From assembly GCF_904846615.1 (NCBI RefSeq), contig NZ_CAJHBK010000001.1, forward strand, positions 2,790,001 through 2,854,000: DNA of 64,000 nucleotides, given 5' to 3'. Numbering within the stretch: the first letter of the stretch is position 1; each line of letters begins with the position of its first letter. Positions 7,687-19,301 of the stretch are shown here, piece by piece. This DNA comes from Psychrobacter sp. JCM 18902. Its GTDB lineage: Bacteria; Pseudomonadota; Gammaproteobacteria; Pseudomonadales; Moraxellaceae. The translations under genes were made by a program, and so were the position numbers. The notes under the pieces are model-generated. The model made no database searches and was not told the DNA's origin. It worked only from the letters and a program-made list of their open reading frames with translations.

Positions 7687-9594
7687 TTAGCTGTCTTCAC
7701 CTAAAAATCCGCCACTTTGACGGTGCCACAAGCGAGCATAAACACCGTGTAGATTTAATAATTCATCATGGCTGCCTTGTTCGATAATTTGACCTTTATC
7801 CATGACCACCAATCGATCAAGTGCGGCAATGGTGGAGAGACGATGGGCAATCGCAATGACCGTTTTACCTGTCATGATGTCATTCAGGCTTTCGGTAATG
7901 GCAAATTCAATCTCAGAGTCAAGGGCGCTGGTCGCTTCGTCCAATAGTAAAATGGGCGCATTTTTCAGCATAACACGTGAGATGGCGATACGTTGACGTT
8001 GACCGCCAGAGAGTTTGACGCCGCGCTCACCGACTTGTGTATCAAGTCCTGTATTGCCCTTATCATCATATAAGTCTTTAATAAAGTCCCATGCTTGCGC
8101 TTGTTTGGCAGCCGTAATAATTTCTTCGTCGGTTGCATCAGGACGACCGTAAGCGATATTTTCACGTACTGTCCGATGTAGCAAAGACGTATCTTGCGTC
8201 ACCATACCTATCTGCTGGCGCAAAGACTCTTGGGTGACTTCATCAATTGCTTGTCCATCGATAAGGATTTTACCGCTATCAACATCAAAGAAGCGTAACA
8301 ATAAATTAACCAAGGTAGATTTACCGGCACCTGAGCGTCCAACCAAGCCTATCTTTTCGCCAGGTTTAATGTCCAAATAAAAGTTATCGAGCAATTTAGT
8401 CTTCGTAGTAGGCGTTGCTGATGTTTTCACTGTATCTAAGCTATCGCCTTCGACCGCATCGCTATCATTCTCATAACTGAAATCAACATGATCAAAAACG
8501 ATACGACCTTCGGTGACTTTCAAAGCGGGTGCGTTGGGCTTATCAATGATTTTTTGCGGCGCTGATAAGGTACGCATGCCATCTTGTACGGTTCCGATAC
8601 TTTCAAATAGACTGGCAGTTTGCCACATGATCCAACGAGTCAAACCGTTCAAACGTAGTGCCATGGCTGTCGCGGCAGCAATCGCACCGACACCGACCGC
8701 GCCTTGTTGCCATAAATATAAGCCAATAGCCGCAGTGCCACTAACCAAAATCACACTGATCATATGGGTTGATACTTCTAAATAACTGACCCAGCGCATC
8801 TGTGCATGGACGGTACCTAAAAATTGCCCCATGGCATTTTTGGCATAACTCAGCTCACGGCGTGAGTGGCTAAATAGCTTGACCGTCATGATATTGGCGT
8901 AAGCATCGGTAATGCGGCCAGTCATTAAAGCACGGGCATCGGCTTGCACAATGGCAGTTTGTTTGAGCTTAGGGATAAAGTACCAAATGGTCAGCGCAAC
9001 CAAGACTAGCCAAACGATAAACGGGATTAATAATAGGCTGTCCAGATTAAATAAAATGACACCTGACGTAATAAAATAAACGGTGACATACATAAACATG
9101 TCGGTGACGGTCATGACTGTATCACGTACGGCCAGTGCGGTTTGCATTACTTTGGCTGAGACACGTCCAGAGAATTCATCTTGATAAAACTGCATCGATT
9201 GCCCAAGCATCCGCTGGTGAAAGCGCCAGCGCATTTGCATAGGAAAGACGCCTTGCAAGGTCTGAAAATGGATGAATGATGACAATGCAATCCATAGCGG
9301 ACTCATGATCATGACGGCTAGCATGAGCAGTAGCATATCGCCTTTTTCTAACCACAGATTCTGCGGTGTATAGACGCCTAGCCAGTCAACAATATTCCCA
9401 ATCCAAGCAAATAGCATCGCTTCATAGATGCCAATGCCCGCAGACAAAATCATAAATATCAATAGCCAGCCACGTAAACCGTTGGTACACGCCCACAAGA
9501 ACTTTAGCATGCCATCACGGGGTGAAGGTAGCGGCATAGGGGTTTCAGGAAAGGCAGGGAGGCGAGTTTCAAAAAATCGAAATAGAGCATTCAT
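7687..9594 (-). CDS. ABC transporter, fused permease and ATP-binding protein (exporter type)
   Basis: A 635-residue half-transporter. The N-terminal transmembrane domain (about 35-330) has several hydrophobic helices. The nucleotide-binding domain has Walker A GLVGRSGAGKSTL, Q-loop MVTQDTSLLHRT, signature LSGGQRQRIAISR, Walker B ILLLDEATSALDSE and H-loop IAHRLSTI. All ATPase motifs are intact, so it should work as a homodimeric inner-membrane exporter. Family members export lipids, peptides or drugs, and the substrate cannot be told here. A short acidic/threonine-rich insert precedes the ATPase domain. It is first in the minus-strand run with the hydrolase and alkB genes. Confidence 0.9.
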   Translation of the reverse strand: MNALFRFFETRLPAFPETPMPLPSPRDGMLKFLWACTNGLRGWLLIFMILSAGIGIYEAMLFAWIGNIVDWLGVYTPQNLWLEKGDMLLLMLAVMIMSPLWIALSSFIHFQTLQGVFPMQMRWRFHQRMLGQSMQFYQDEFSGRVSAKVMQTALAVRDTVMTVTDMFMYVTVYFITSGVILFNLDSLLLIPFIVWLVLVALTIWYFIPKLKQTAIVQADARALMTGRITDAYANIMTVKLFSHSRRELSYAKNAMGQFLGTVHAQMRWVSYLEVSTHMISVILVSGTAAIGLYLWQQGAVGVGAIAAATAMALRLNGLTRWIMWQTASLFESIGTVQDGMRTLSAPQKIIDKPNAPALKVTEGRIVFDHVDFSYENDSDAVEGDSLDTVKTSATPTTKTKLLDNFYLDIKPGEKIGLVGRSGAGKSTLVNLLLRFFDVDSGKILIDGQAIDEVTQESLRQQIGMVTQDTSLLHRTVRENIAYGRPDATDEEIITAAKQAQAWDFIKDLYDDKGNTGLDTQVGERGVKLSGGQRQRIAISRVMLKNAPILLLDEATSALDSEIEFAITESLNDIMTGKTVIAIAHRLSTIAALDRLVVMDKGQIIEQGSHDELLNLHGVYARLWHRQSGGFLGEDS

Positions 9595-9912
9595 AGGCAG
9601 TCATAAAACATCAATAGCAGTACGCCAAAATCAACGACATTACTCGTTATTTTGAATCTTTACTTTTGTTATTAGGATTGAGTACTATTTTAGCAAACTT
9701 CCCAATCAGACCTGCATGCTAATTGTAAATTGAAGGCTAACGAACTACTTGTCAGCAGTCGAATAAAAGCCAATAAATAGATTGCTGTGTAAGAAATACT
9801 TTGTTACATTCTATGGCTTTATCCCAATTGGCAGTTCGCGCTTTGTCTTCAGTATATGAATGATGAGCGAATAGTACCCCCGTAAAGTGGCAGTTTAACA
9901 AGGTAGTAGCTC
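9595..9912. other. Divergent intergenic region, no gene seen
   Basis: These 318 bp separate the ABC exporter gene (minus) from the EamA-type gene (plus) and should hold both promoters. I see no convincing -35/-10 pair, repeat or RNA structure. An AAGGTAG ribosome-binding site is present just before the plus-strand ATG at 9913. Confidence 0.4.
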
Positions 9913-10761
9913 ATGATATATTTGACGATTGCGGTGCTTTGTAGTGTCGCCGTTTCAGTATTGCTAAAAGTGTTACGACAGAAGAATATAGACATACGCC
10001 AGACCATCGTCGCAGGCTATCCGGTGGCTTTTCTACTGACGTGGTTTTTATTGAAGCCAGACGTCAGTGGCATGAATGCGCTTGGCGGTGCTTGGGCGAT
10101 TATTATTGCGCTTGGCATATTGCTACCTGCGGTATTTATTATCCTTGGAAGGGCGATTGAATCTGTGGGAATGGTAGCAACCGATGCGGCTCAGCGGCTA
10201 TCGTTAATTATTCCTATCGTCGCGGCTTTTTTATTGTTTGGTGAAGTACTGACCGGCACGCGAATATTTGGACTGTTATTAGGCTTTCTAGCACTCGGAG
10301 CGTTGATTTATCGTCCACAGCAGGGTCAGATTAGCAGACAAGCGAAGCATACACCGCTTTGGCTATTTGGCGTCTGGGCAGGCTATGGCATTATTGATAT
10401 CTTGTTCAAGCAAGTTGCCAAGCAGGGCACTGCTTTTCCTCTGACATTATTTGTCAGTTTTGGTTTAGCAGGATTATTGCTGTTTATTTATTTGCTGATT
10501 ACGCGGGTGCGCTGGCAGGGGAATGCGCTCGCAGTAGGATTGTTATTAGGTGCGCTCAATATGGGCAATATTTATGCTTATGTACGTGCGCATCAATTAT
10601 TATCCGAGTCGCCTAGCATCGTCTTTACCGGCATGAATGTCGGTGTCATTGCAGTGGCAACCTTGATAGGAGTTGGTGTGTTTAGGGAGTCGCTTAACCG
10701 TATTAATGTCTTGGGTTTATTATTAGCCATTTGCTGTGTGGCAGTGCTGTTTTTAGCATAA
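9913..10761 (+). CDS. EamA/DMT-family membrane transporter
   Basis: A 282-residue, very hydrophobic protein with about ten predicted transmembrane segments in two repeated halves, typical of the drug/metabolite transporter superfamily. The sequence FLLFGEVLTGTRIFGLLLGFLALG in the first half is the usual EamA end-of-repeat pattern. The second half ends with FRESLNRINVLGLLLAICCVAVLFLA. The members export amino acids, metabolites or drugs, and the substrate is not determinable. It is a stand-alone gene followed by 192 bp before the aldolase gene. Confidence 0.85.
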   Translation: MIYLTIAVLCSVAVSVLLKVLRQKNIDIRQTIVAGYPVAFLLTWFLLKPDVSGMNALGGAWAIIIALGILLPAVFIILGRAIESVGMVATDAAQRLSLIIPIVAAFLLFGEVLTGTRIFGLLLGFLALGALIYRPQQGQISRQAKHTPLWLFGVWAGYGIIDILFKQVAKQGTAFPLTLFVSFGLAGLLLFIYLLITRVRWQGNALAVGLLLGALNMGNIYAYVRAHQLLSESPSIVFTGMNVGVIAVATLIGVGVFRESLNRINVLGLLLAICCVAVLFLA

Positions 10762-10953
10762 ACGTTCAGCCTAGTGAGTTAGCTCATAAGATAGGTGATA
10801 ATTATTTTATCAACGCATTAACTTATCAGATATAGGCACAAAGAGCGTCCTATGATAAGGTTGTCTACAAACAGTAAGGCTAATATTAGCCAATAAAAAG
10901 CGATTTACTTTGTGACACTTGACCTCAACCAATAATAATAGGACGCACTCTCA

Positions 10954-11856
10954 ATGGAATATCAAAACCAATATAACAAACAGCTACAACGCATTAAAAA
11001 TGGTTCAGGGTTCATCGCGGCACTGGATCAAAGTGGTGGCAGTACACCAAAAGCGTTAGAGAATTATGGTGTCACAGGCGATGATTATGACAACGATGAA
11101 GCCATGTTCGACCAAGTGCATGAGATGCGTGCGCGTATCATGACTTGCGAGGCTTTTGATAATGAGCGTGTGCTTGGGGCGATTTTGTTCGAAGATACTA
11201 TGGAACGTGAGGTCAATGGCAAACCGACGGCCAATTATCTATGGGAAGATAAAAATATTGTCCCATTTTTAAAAGTGGATAAGGGTTTGGCTGAGCAAAT
11301 GAATGGCGTCCAAGTGATGCGTCCGATGCCAAATTTAGATTTGCTACTCGATAAAGCCAAAAACTATCCAGTATTTGGTACCAAAATGCGCTCAGTAATT
11401 TATGAGCCGAATGTCGATGGCATTGAGCTGGTCGTGCAACAGCAATTTGATGTGGCAAAACAGATACTCTCAAAAGGTCTGATGCCAATCGTAGAGCCTG
11501 AAGTCGATATCAACAGTAGCAAAAAGCATGAATGTGAAGTCATACTAAAGACCAGCATTTTGCACAATCTGGATCGTTTGGCTGATGATCAGCAAGTGAT
11601 GCTAAAACTGACCCTGCCTGAAGAAGCTGGTTTTTACCAAGAGCTGATTGATCATCCAAAAGTGCTAAAAGTTGTAGCGTTATCGGGCGGCTACAGCCGT
11701 GGCGATGCTTGTGCTAAGCTCAAGCAAAACCCGGGTATGATTGCTAGCTTTTCACGGGCCTTTACTGAGGGGCTGAGTAAGCAGCAAAGTGATGATGAGT
11801 TTGCTAATACTATCAACACATCTATCGAAGAGATTTATGAGGCGTCGAAGGTTTAA
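10954..11856 (+). CDS. fda: Class I fructose-bisphosphate aldolase
   Basis: A 300-residue Schiff-base (metal-free) aldolase that interconverts fructose 1,6-bisphosphate with glyceraldehyde 3-phosphate and dihydroxyacetone phosphate. The N-terminus FIAALDQSGGSTPKALENYG is the family signature, and VMLKLTLPEEAGF carries the likely Schiff-base lysine. The length fits the bacterial class I form. The gene has its own ribosome-binding site (AGGA before the ATG) and a strong terminator at 11884-11919, so it looks monocistronic. In an organism with limited sugar use the role is probably mainly gluconeogenic; that is inference. Confidence 0.93.
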   Translation: MEYQNQYNKQLQRIKNGSGFIAALDQSGGSTPKALENYGVTGDDYDNDEAMFDQVHEMRARIMTCEAFDNERVLGAILFEDTMEREVNGKPTANYLWEDKNIVPFLKVDKGLAEQMNGVQVMRPMPNLDLLLDKAKNYPVFGTKMRSVIYEPNVDGIELVVQQQFDVAKQILSKGLMPIVEPEVDINSSKKHECEVILKTSILHNLDRLADDQQVMLKLTLPEEAGFYQELIDHPKVLKVVALSGGYSRGDACAKLKQNPGMIASFSRAFTEGLSKQQSDDEFANTINTSIEEIYEASKV

Positions 11857-11883
11857 AGCCTTCAACCTTTATAATTGATTTTG

Positions 11884-11919
11884 AATCCCAGCTGACTTCA
11901 GGTTTGCTGGGATTTTTTT
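11884..11919 (+). terminator. Rho-independent terminator after the aldolase gene
   Basis: A perfect 9-bp stem, AATCCCAGC (11884-11892) with GCTGGGATT (11906-11914), is followed by a T run. It sits 27 bp after the stop codon. Confidence 0.9.
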
Positions 11920-11981
11920 AATGGCATTCACAGTAGATATTTATTAAACTTGTGTTTGCTTTCATAGTCTCTGGAGAGGTT

Positions 11982-13049
11982 GTGTTTCGCTTTATTACTT
12001 TAGGATTATTTTTATTAAGTTGGAGTGTTTCTAGTCAGTCTATGGAGCCTGTACATTTTTCAGGTACTTGGGCAAGCGCTGCTTATTTTAATAATGCCAT
12101 CGATGTTATATCAGAGACAGTTAATATCGATATTACAGATGATGCTAATAATGCTGGTTATACAGTGAGCTATAAGCTGTATAACAATCGTGAAGGGCTT
12201 CAATTCCCATTGGTTTTTGAAGTATTCGATGAATTTGGACAAAGTAATGAGTTCGAAATTACTGTCGATGGTCAATCGGTGCCTGTTGTAACGGTTACTG
12301 AAGATAATAACGGGCTTGAGACTTCTGACTTCTATATACCAGCCAATACTGGTTTAGAGCAATTCAGAGCAGATTCAAAGTATATCAATCTGGATTTGTC
12401 GTCAGGGTTGCATACTATTACAGCTACTTATGACGTCCAGCCGCATTATTATGGCAGTGATTGGACTGGGATAAGCACTTACTCTTATTCGTTAGTGCCG
12501 ATGAAGGAGAGCGTCAGTGATGATAAGCAGTTTAAAGGGTCATTTATTAAGCTAAATTTCAATGGTAGTTTAGACTATATCAGTATTGGTATCGATGGCA
12601 CGAAGAATACTTTACCTTCTAATAACCAATGGCATTTCAAAGATAATCTAACAAAAGAGATTGATTTTACTATTCAAGCACCTCTGAATCCTGTGGCAAA
12701 AGTTTTGACGGCTGTTTCGCCATTCATAACTATAAGTTTCGCGCTATTTGTATTGGGTGGACTGCATTTACGTATGATGAAACGTAGACAGCAAGCCCAG
12801 CCCGAAACCCTTTGGACAGTCATGCTCGTGGGTGGTTTTCTAGTGCCTCTGCTTAGCCTGATAATTTATTACCTCTATCTACTGGTGACAGATATGATCA
12901 TTGGTCAAGGCGCAACAGGAGAGAGTCGCGATTTGTTCTTTATATGGGTTTTGCCGTTAGGCTATATAGTAATAACACCTATTTATTTGATAATTAGTTT
13001 TGTGGTTTTTATGATGGTTAAACAGACGGTTACTGAAACAGTAAAGTAA
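11982..13049 (+). CDS. Membrane-anchored secreted protein of unknown family, paralogue 1
   Basis: About 355 residues. I place the start at a GTG (11982) with GGAGAGG just upstream, because this gives a clean signal peptide (MFRFITLGLFLLSWSVSSQS) that aligns with the start of the next gene. The long extracytoplasmic domain is beta-rich and contains QFPLVFEVFDEFG and a segment ending in DWTGISTYSYSL. It is followed by about three C-terminal hydrophobic helices. The same architecture and matching motifs occur in the downstream neighbour, so the two are tandem duplicates. I do not recognise the family. The gene lies 62 bp after the aldolase terminator. Confidence 0.75.
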   Translation: MFRFITLGLFLLSWSVSSQSMEPVHFSGTWASAAYFNNAIDVISETVNIDITDDANNAGYTVSYKLYNNREGLQFPLVFEVFDEFGQSNEFEITVDGQSVPVVTVTEDNNGLETSDFYIPANTGLEQFRADSKYINLDLSSGLHTITATYDVQPHYYGSDWTGISTYSYSLVPMKESVSDDKQFKGSFIKLNFNGSLDYISIGIDGTKNTLPSNNQWHFKDNLTKEIDFTIQAPLNPVAKVLTAVSPFITISFALFVLGGLHLRMMKRRQQAQPETLWTVMLVGGFLVPLLSLIIYYLYLLVTDMIIGQGATGESRDLFFIWVLPLGYIVITPIYLIISFVVFMMVKQTVTETVK

Positions 13050-13121
13050 TTATAGTTGAAGGCTGTAAATAGCTTTGTGATTCGCGAACAGCTAGCTGAC
13101 GAGCCATTTGAGAGAATATTA

Positions 13122-14201
13122 ATGCGTAGGATTATTTTAGGATTGCTTTTATTAAGTACTAGCATGTTTAGCTATGCCAATATGGCGTCTCCCATTATCG
13201 ACGGTACTAATGCCAGTACGGCATATTCAAGCAAAGATATCGATATATTGTCTGAAAACATAGATATCAATATTGCTGAAGGTTTTAATAAAGCTGACTA
13301 TGATGTCACTTACGAAATTTATAGCGCTAAAGAAGGCGATCGAATACCTTTGGTTTTTGAGGTGTTCGGTAGCATAGGGAATGATGCAGACAAAAGCTTT
13401 ATGGTCGAAGTCGATGGGCAAGCGGTACCAGTACTTATCAATTATGATTATGAAAGTCATTCAAAATCATTGCCCGCTTATCATGATCCAGAAACGGATA
13501 CGGCTGTACAGTTCCATAATGACGCTAAATACTTTGAGATAAACTTAAGCGAAGGCAATCATGTCATTAATGTTAAATATTCTGCCTATCCTACAGTAAA
13601 CCGTAGTGATTGGACCAATCAATATATCTATAGCTATTCATTAAAACCTGCCAAAACTTGGAAAAGCTTTGGTGACCTGACCGTTACTCTAAAGATTGCT
13701 GATGAGTCGCAATATTTGAAGACTAATCTTGGCGAACCTTTAAGTGGGATGATAAAAGCAGATTCTAAGTGGTTTTTTGATCATCTGCCTAACGATGTTC
13801 TAGAAATATCCTACCGACAGCCACCAAGTTCTTTGGCTCAATGGCTGATTGATTTAGATGGAAGAGTAGTGTTTTTAGTATCGATAGTATTACTTGGTTT
13901 TATGCATTATAGATCGTTGCGTTCGAGTCACAAAAAGCATTCTAAACAAGCAAAAGCAATCCTTTGGTCGGGAGTGTTCATTGTGCCTCTCATAGCATTG
14001 ATGATAGTTTTCTATAAAATTTACTTTATAGACTGGTTACTGGGCGAGCATGCTAGCAGGTATCATGGCTATACACTTTTGATTGTTATCTTTGGCTATC
14101 CACTAGTTTTGCCTTTTTATCTAATCATTATGAAGTTATGCGATTCTTATTTGAAACGAGTTTTTTTACAACCCTCACAAGTAGGTACAAAAAGAGCTTG
14201 A
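13122..14201 (+). CDS. Membrane-anchored secreted protein of unknown family, paralogue 2
   Basis: About 359 residues. The ATG at 13122 follows GAGAGAAT and gives a signal peptide (MRRIILGLLLLSTSMFSYA). The extracytoplasmic domain shares RIPLVFEVFG, VEVDGQAVPV and DWTNQYIYSYSLKPAK with the preceding gene, where the matching parts read QFPLVFEVFD, ITVDGQSVPV and DWTGISTYSYSL. Three C-terminal hydrophobic stretches follow. The frame is open upstream to 13056, but that extension would put 22 charged residues before the signal peptide. The last bases of the gene overlap the thiC terminator hairpin. Function unknown; probably an envelope protein acting with its paralogue. Confidence 0.75.
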   Translation: MRRIILGLLLLSTSMFSYANMASPIIDGTNASTAYSSKDIDILSENIDINIAEGFNKADYDVTYEIYSAKEGDRIPLVFEVFGSIGNDADKSFMVEVDGQAVPVLINYDYESHSKSLPAYHDPETDTAVQFHNDAKYFEINLSEGNHVINVKYSAYPTVNRSDWTNQYIYSYSLKPAKTWKSFGDLTVTLKIADESQYLKTNLGEPLSGMIKADSKWFFDHLPNDVLEISYRQPPSSLAQWLIDLDGRVVFLVSIVLLGFMHYRSLRSSHKKHSKQAKAILWSGVFIVPLIALMIVFYKIYFIDWLLGEHASRYHGYTLLIVIFGYPLVLPFYLIIMKLCDSYLKRVFLQPSQVGTKRA

Positions 14202-14227
14202 ACCCAGTGAATGGATTCAAGCTCTTT
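14191..14227 (-). terminator. Rho-independent terminator of thiC
   Basis: A 12-bp perfect stem, AAAGAGCTTGAA (14191-14202) with TTCAAGCTCTTT (14216-14227). On the minus strand it is followed by a T run, so it acts for thiC. It overlaps the last bases of the convergent plus-strand gene, which has no other visible terminator. Confidence 0.8.
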
Positions 14228-14256
14228 AAGTTAGCCAGTTTTCAGTAAGTAAAGCA

Positions 14257-16278
<2,022 letters not shown>

Positions 16279-16459
16279 TCAGCTCATGAGCATCATTCGC
16301 GACTAAAACTGAAGGATATAGTCGTGAATAATACTCATCAAATGTTGGACGCAGCTTTATATCAGTCTTCACTACTTAATAGTACATCACGCACATTAAG
16401 ATAGTAATGAGGATAAAAAAGGCATTTCTGCACGTCCTTTGCCATAAATAACAAAGTGC

Positions 16460-16541
16460 TTAAGACTTCCCTGCGTCGGTACTAACCGCATCAGGTTCGG
16501 CGGGTGATCTCTCAGCGAATGTATAAAGGCGACTACTTTAA
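16460..16541 (-). promoter_or_regulatory. TPP riboswitch (THI element) controlling thiC
   Basis: On the minus strand the leader reads CGCTGAGAGATCACCCG, then CCGAACCTGATGCGGTTAGT, then ACCGACGCAGGGAA. These are the conserved THI-box blocks (CTGAGA, ACCCG, GAACCTGAT, TTAGTACC, GCAGGGAA). P1 can form between TTAAAG (16541-16536) and CTTAA (16464-16460). The element lies about 260 bp upstream of the thiC ATG. The long spacer suggests room for an expression platform, but I could not identify the terminator or anti-RBS helix. Confidence 0.95.
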
Positions 16542-16795
16542 TAAAGCAAGTTTAGTAAAGCGAGCCAATAATACACCGCACCCCGAGTCTGTCAGTGTTG
16601 TAAATCAACTCAATACTAACAAAGTTCTGCAATGAGGGCTAATGATATTTGAATGAAAACATCAGACTTTGAGTTTGCTGTTCGGTCTGGTTATGAGCAC
16701 AGATTCTTAGTAATAGTTATCAAAATTACTCGATATTACTGGTATTTAGAATACTTATCTAAATATTATGTAAAGCGAATGAAAGATTCCAGAGG

Positions 16796-16817
16796 TTGTC
16801 ATTAAACTGTCATAAAG
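16796..16817 (+). promoter_or_regulatory. PhoB box upstream of pstS
   Basis: Two direct repeats, TTGTCAT (16796-16802) and CTGTCAT (16807-16813), are separated by TAAA. This matches the Pho-box arrangement of two CTGTCAT half-sites spaced 11 bp apart. It is 71 bp before the pstS ATG, the expected place for PhoB-activated transcription under phosphate limitation. No phoB or phoR gene lies in the window. Confidence 0.85.
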
Positions 16818-16887
16818 ATTTGGCAAGATAGCACGCATATCACAAACAAATACTTTTTGTATCGTTGTTAAACTTTAGGAGTCCTAC

Positions 16888-18060
16888 ATGCGTTATTCGT
16901 TATTAGCAGTGGCCGTTAGTTGTACATTAATGCTTACGGCATGTAATAAATCGACTGAAACGACAGAGCCAGCTGCTGATACTAGCAGTAGTGCCGCTAC
17001 CACGGCTGAAACAACCACTCAGAATCAGGCAACGCCTTCTGCTGATACAGGTTTTAAATCTGCTGAAAATATCGCAATGAATATCACGGGTGCAGGTGCA
17101 TCGTTCCCGCAGCCTATCTATGCCAAATGGTCTTATGACTACAATGCTGCTACTGGTGGCCAAGTCAACTATCAATCTATTGGCTCATCTGGCGGTATCA
17201 AACAAATTCAGTCAAAAACCGTCGATTTTGGTGCTTCTGATGCGCCGATGACGCCTGAAGAGCTAGACGAAGCGGGCTTGATTCAGTTTCCGACGGTCAT
17301 CGGCGGCGTTGTTCCAATCGTCAACATTGACGGTGTCGAGCCGGGTGCGTTGAAATTAGACGGTGCAATGTTAGCAGACATCTATTTGGGTAAGATTAGT
17401 AACTGGAATGATCCTGCGATCAAAGCCATGAACCCAGATTTAACACTACCTGATGCTGCTATTACTACCGTATTCCGCTCAGATGGTTCAGGTACGACGT
17501 TTAACTTCACAGATTATCTAGCTAAAGTTTCACCAGATTGGAAAGACACAGTTGGTGTTGATAAAACCGTTAAGTGGCCAACGTCTGCGACTGGTGCAGG
17601 TGGTAAAGGTAACGAAGGCGTTTCAAGCTACGTCAACCGTATGAAAAACTCTATCGGCTACGTTGAGTATGCTTACGCTAAGCAAAACAATATGTCACAT
17701 ACGGCACTGAAAAACGCAGCTGGCAACATTGTTCAGCCCTCTGCTGAGACATTTGCAGCAGCTGGTGATATCGACTGGTCACAACAAGAAGGCTTTTATA
17801 AAGTCATCACTAACTCTGAGACGGATCAAGCATGGCCTATCGCTGCTGCTACTTTCATCTTAGTGCATAAGCAACCAGAGAATCCTCAGCAAGTCGCTGG
17901 TGTATTGAACTTCTTTGATTGGGCTTATACCCAAGGTGATGACGATGCCATGGCACTCGATTACGTACCATTCTCTGATGCAGCGGTTGCCTTATTCAAG
18001 GAAAAATGGAACGAGGTAAAAGGCAGTGATGGACAGCCTGTTTATAAGCCTGCTCAGTAA
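16888..18060 (+). CDS. pstS: Phosphate ABC transporter substrate-binding lipoprotein PstS
   Basis: A 390-residue phosphate-binding protein. The lipoprotein signal ends in LMLTAC with Cys19 as the lipidation site, followed by a Ser/Thr/Ala-rich linker to about residue 60. The binding domain begins ITGAGASFPQPIYAKW and contains the phosphate-contact blocks SIGSSGGIKQI and FRSDGSGTTFNF. It captures phosphate in the periplasm for PstCAB. It is first in the pstSCAB-phoU operon behind a PhoB box. A hairpin after its stop probably stabilises the pstS message or limits read-through to pstC, as needed for an abundant binding protein. The lipid anchor differs from the soluble E. coli PstS. Confidence 0.96.
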   Translation: MRYSLLAVAVSCTLMLTACNKSTETTEPAADTSSSAATTAETTTQNQATPSADTGFKSAENIAMNITGAGASFPQPIYAKWSYDYNAATGGQVNYQSIGSSGGIKQIQSKTVDFGASDAPMTPEELDEAGLIQFPTVIGGVVPIVNIDGVEPGALKLDGAMLADIYLGKISNWNDPAIKAMNPDLTLPDAAITTVFRSDGSGTTFNFTDYLAKVSPDWKDTVGVDKTVKWPTSATGAGGKGNEGVSSYVNRMKNSIGYVEYAYAKQNNMSHTALKNAAGNIVQPSAETFAAAGDIDWSQQEGFYKVITNSETDQAWPIAAATFILVHKQPENPQQVAGVLNFFDWAYTQGDDDAMALDYVPFSDAAVALFKEKWNEVKGSDGQPVYKPAQ

Positions 18061-18122
18061 CCTGTTTCTGCTAAATATTCTTTAATACCTTGTCAGTGCC
18101 TTACTAGTCCCTTTCGAGTTAT

Positions 18123-18165
18123 CCTCTCGAATAACTATTCTCCGGTAGTTATTTGAGAGGTTTTA
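18123..18165 (+). terminator. Hairpin terminator/attenuator between pstS and pstC
   Basis: A 15-bp imperfect stem, CCTCTCGAATAACTA (18123-18137) with TAGTTATTTGAGAGG (18146-18160), is followed by TTTTA. Lying inside the operon, it should let only part of transcription continue to pstC, giving more PstS than permease. Confidence 0.75.
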
Positions 18166-18202
18166 TCACAGCAAATTTGATGACAAGTTTGTTGTGATAA
18201 AA
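18161..18202 (+). repeat. Second long inverted repeat in the pstS-pstC gap
   Basis: The arms at 18161-18179 and 18184-18202 pair over 17 of 19 positions around a 4-base loop (TTTTATCACA at the outer end pairs with TGTGATAAAA). It directly abuts the terminator-like hairpin, so the two stems form a tandem. It could block 3' exonucleases that degrade the pstS message or act in processing. The pairing is plain in the sequence; the role is inferred. Confidence 0.7.
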
Positions 18203-18256
18203 CCGAATGAATGCTTCTACTATTTTGACTTGATTCTATTTAATGCTGAGACACTT

Positions 18257-19210
18257 ATGAATGATTTAAGGTCCCAACTGGCTAAACAAAAGCGCTATGA
18301 CTTATTGTTTGTGAATGCTACTAAGGCTTTTGCCATACTGGTACTCTTATCGTTGGGCGGCATTTTAGTCTCCTTGATTATCGGAGCATGGCCGAGCATT
18401 CAGGCATTTGGTCTTGGATTTTATACCAGTAATAATTGGGATACGGTCGCCAATGAATACGGGGCTCTTGCCCCTATTTATGGCACGCTAGTAACGTCAT
18501 TTATAGCTATTCTCATTGCAGTACCAATCAGTTTTGGCATTGCCATATTTTTGACCGAGATGTGCCCAACCTTCCTCAAAAAACCACTTGGTATCGCCAT
18601 TGAGCTATTGGCTGGTATTCCTTCTATCATTTACGGTATGTGGGGATTGTTTGTATTTGCGCCTTTCTTCGGTGATCACATTCAGCCTTGGTTCATTGAA
18701 CACGTCGGTCCACTACCCATCATTGGTAAGCTATTTACGGGCGCGCCAATGGGACTGGGGATGTTTACGGCATCCCTTGTACTTGCCATCATGATCATTC
18801 CATTTATCGCCGCCACCATGCGCGATGTTTTTTCGGTCGTGCCAGACCTGCTTAAAGAATCAGCATATGGTATGGGCGCAACGACGTGGGAAGTTATGTT
18901 CAAGATTATTTTGCCGTATACCAAAGCTGGCGTGGTTGGTGGCGTGATCTTAGGACTGGGTCGGGCATTGGGTGAGACGATGGCAGTGACTTTCTTGATT
19001 GGTAATGCGTTCAATATCAGTCCAAGTCTCTTTACCTCTGGTGTCACCATTACCTCAGCTTTAGCCAACGAGTTTGCCGAAGCGTCGAGTGAGCTACATT
19101 TGGCTTCTTTATTACATTTAGGCTTAATCTTATTTGTCATCACCTTCATTGTGCTATCTCTAGCAAAACTCATGCTCATGCGCATGGATCACAAGGCAGG
19201 CAATCGGTAG
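18257..19210 (+). CDS. pstC: Phosphate ABC transporter permease PstC
   Basis: About 317 residues with six hydrophobic segments and the binding-protein-dependent permease loop ([20 protein letters not shown], about 211-230) that docks onto Pst[15 protein letters not shown] and the [12 protein letters not shown] block are PstC-typical. I chose the ATG at 18257; the frame extends to a GTG at 18194, but that would begin inside the inverted repeat and has no ribosome-binding site. With PstA it forms the inner-membrane phosphate channel. Confidence 0.94.
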   Translation: MNDLRSQLAKQKRYDLLFVNATKAFAILVLLSLGGILVSLIIGAWPSIQAFGLGFYTSNNWDTVANEYGALAPIYGTLVTSFIAILIAVPISFGIAIFLTEMCPTFLKKPLGIAIELLAGIPSIIYGMWGLFVFAPFFGDHIQPWFIEHVGPLPIIGKLFTGAPMGLGMFTASLVLAIMIIPFIAATMRDVFSVVPDLLKESAYGMGATTWEVMFKIILPYTKAGVVGGVILGLGRALGETMAVTFLIGNAFNISPSLFTSGVTITSALANEFAEASSELHLASLLHLGLILFVITFIVLSLAKLMLMRMDHKAGNR

Positions 19211-19301
19211 TCGTTTGATAATCTCGATAGGTCTTTTACGGATTTATTGGACATCAATAAACATTGATAGATATTGATAAAAGATATGGGAAATAAATAG
19301 T

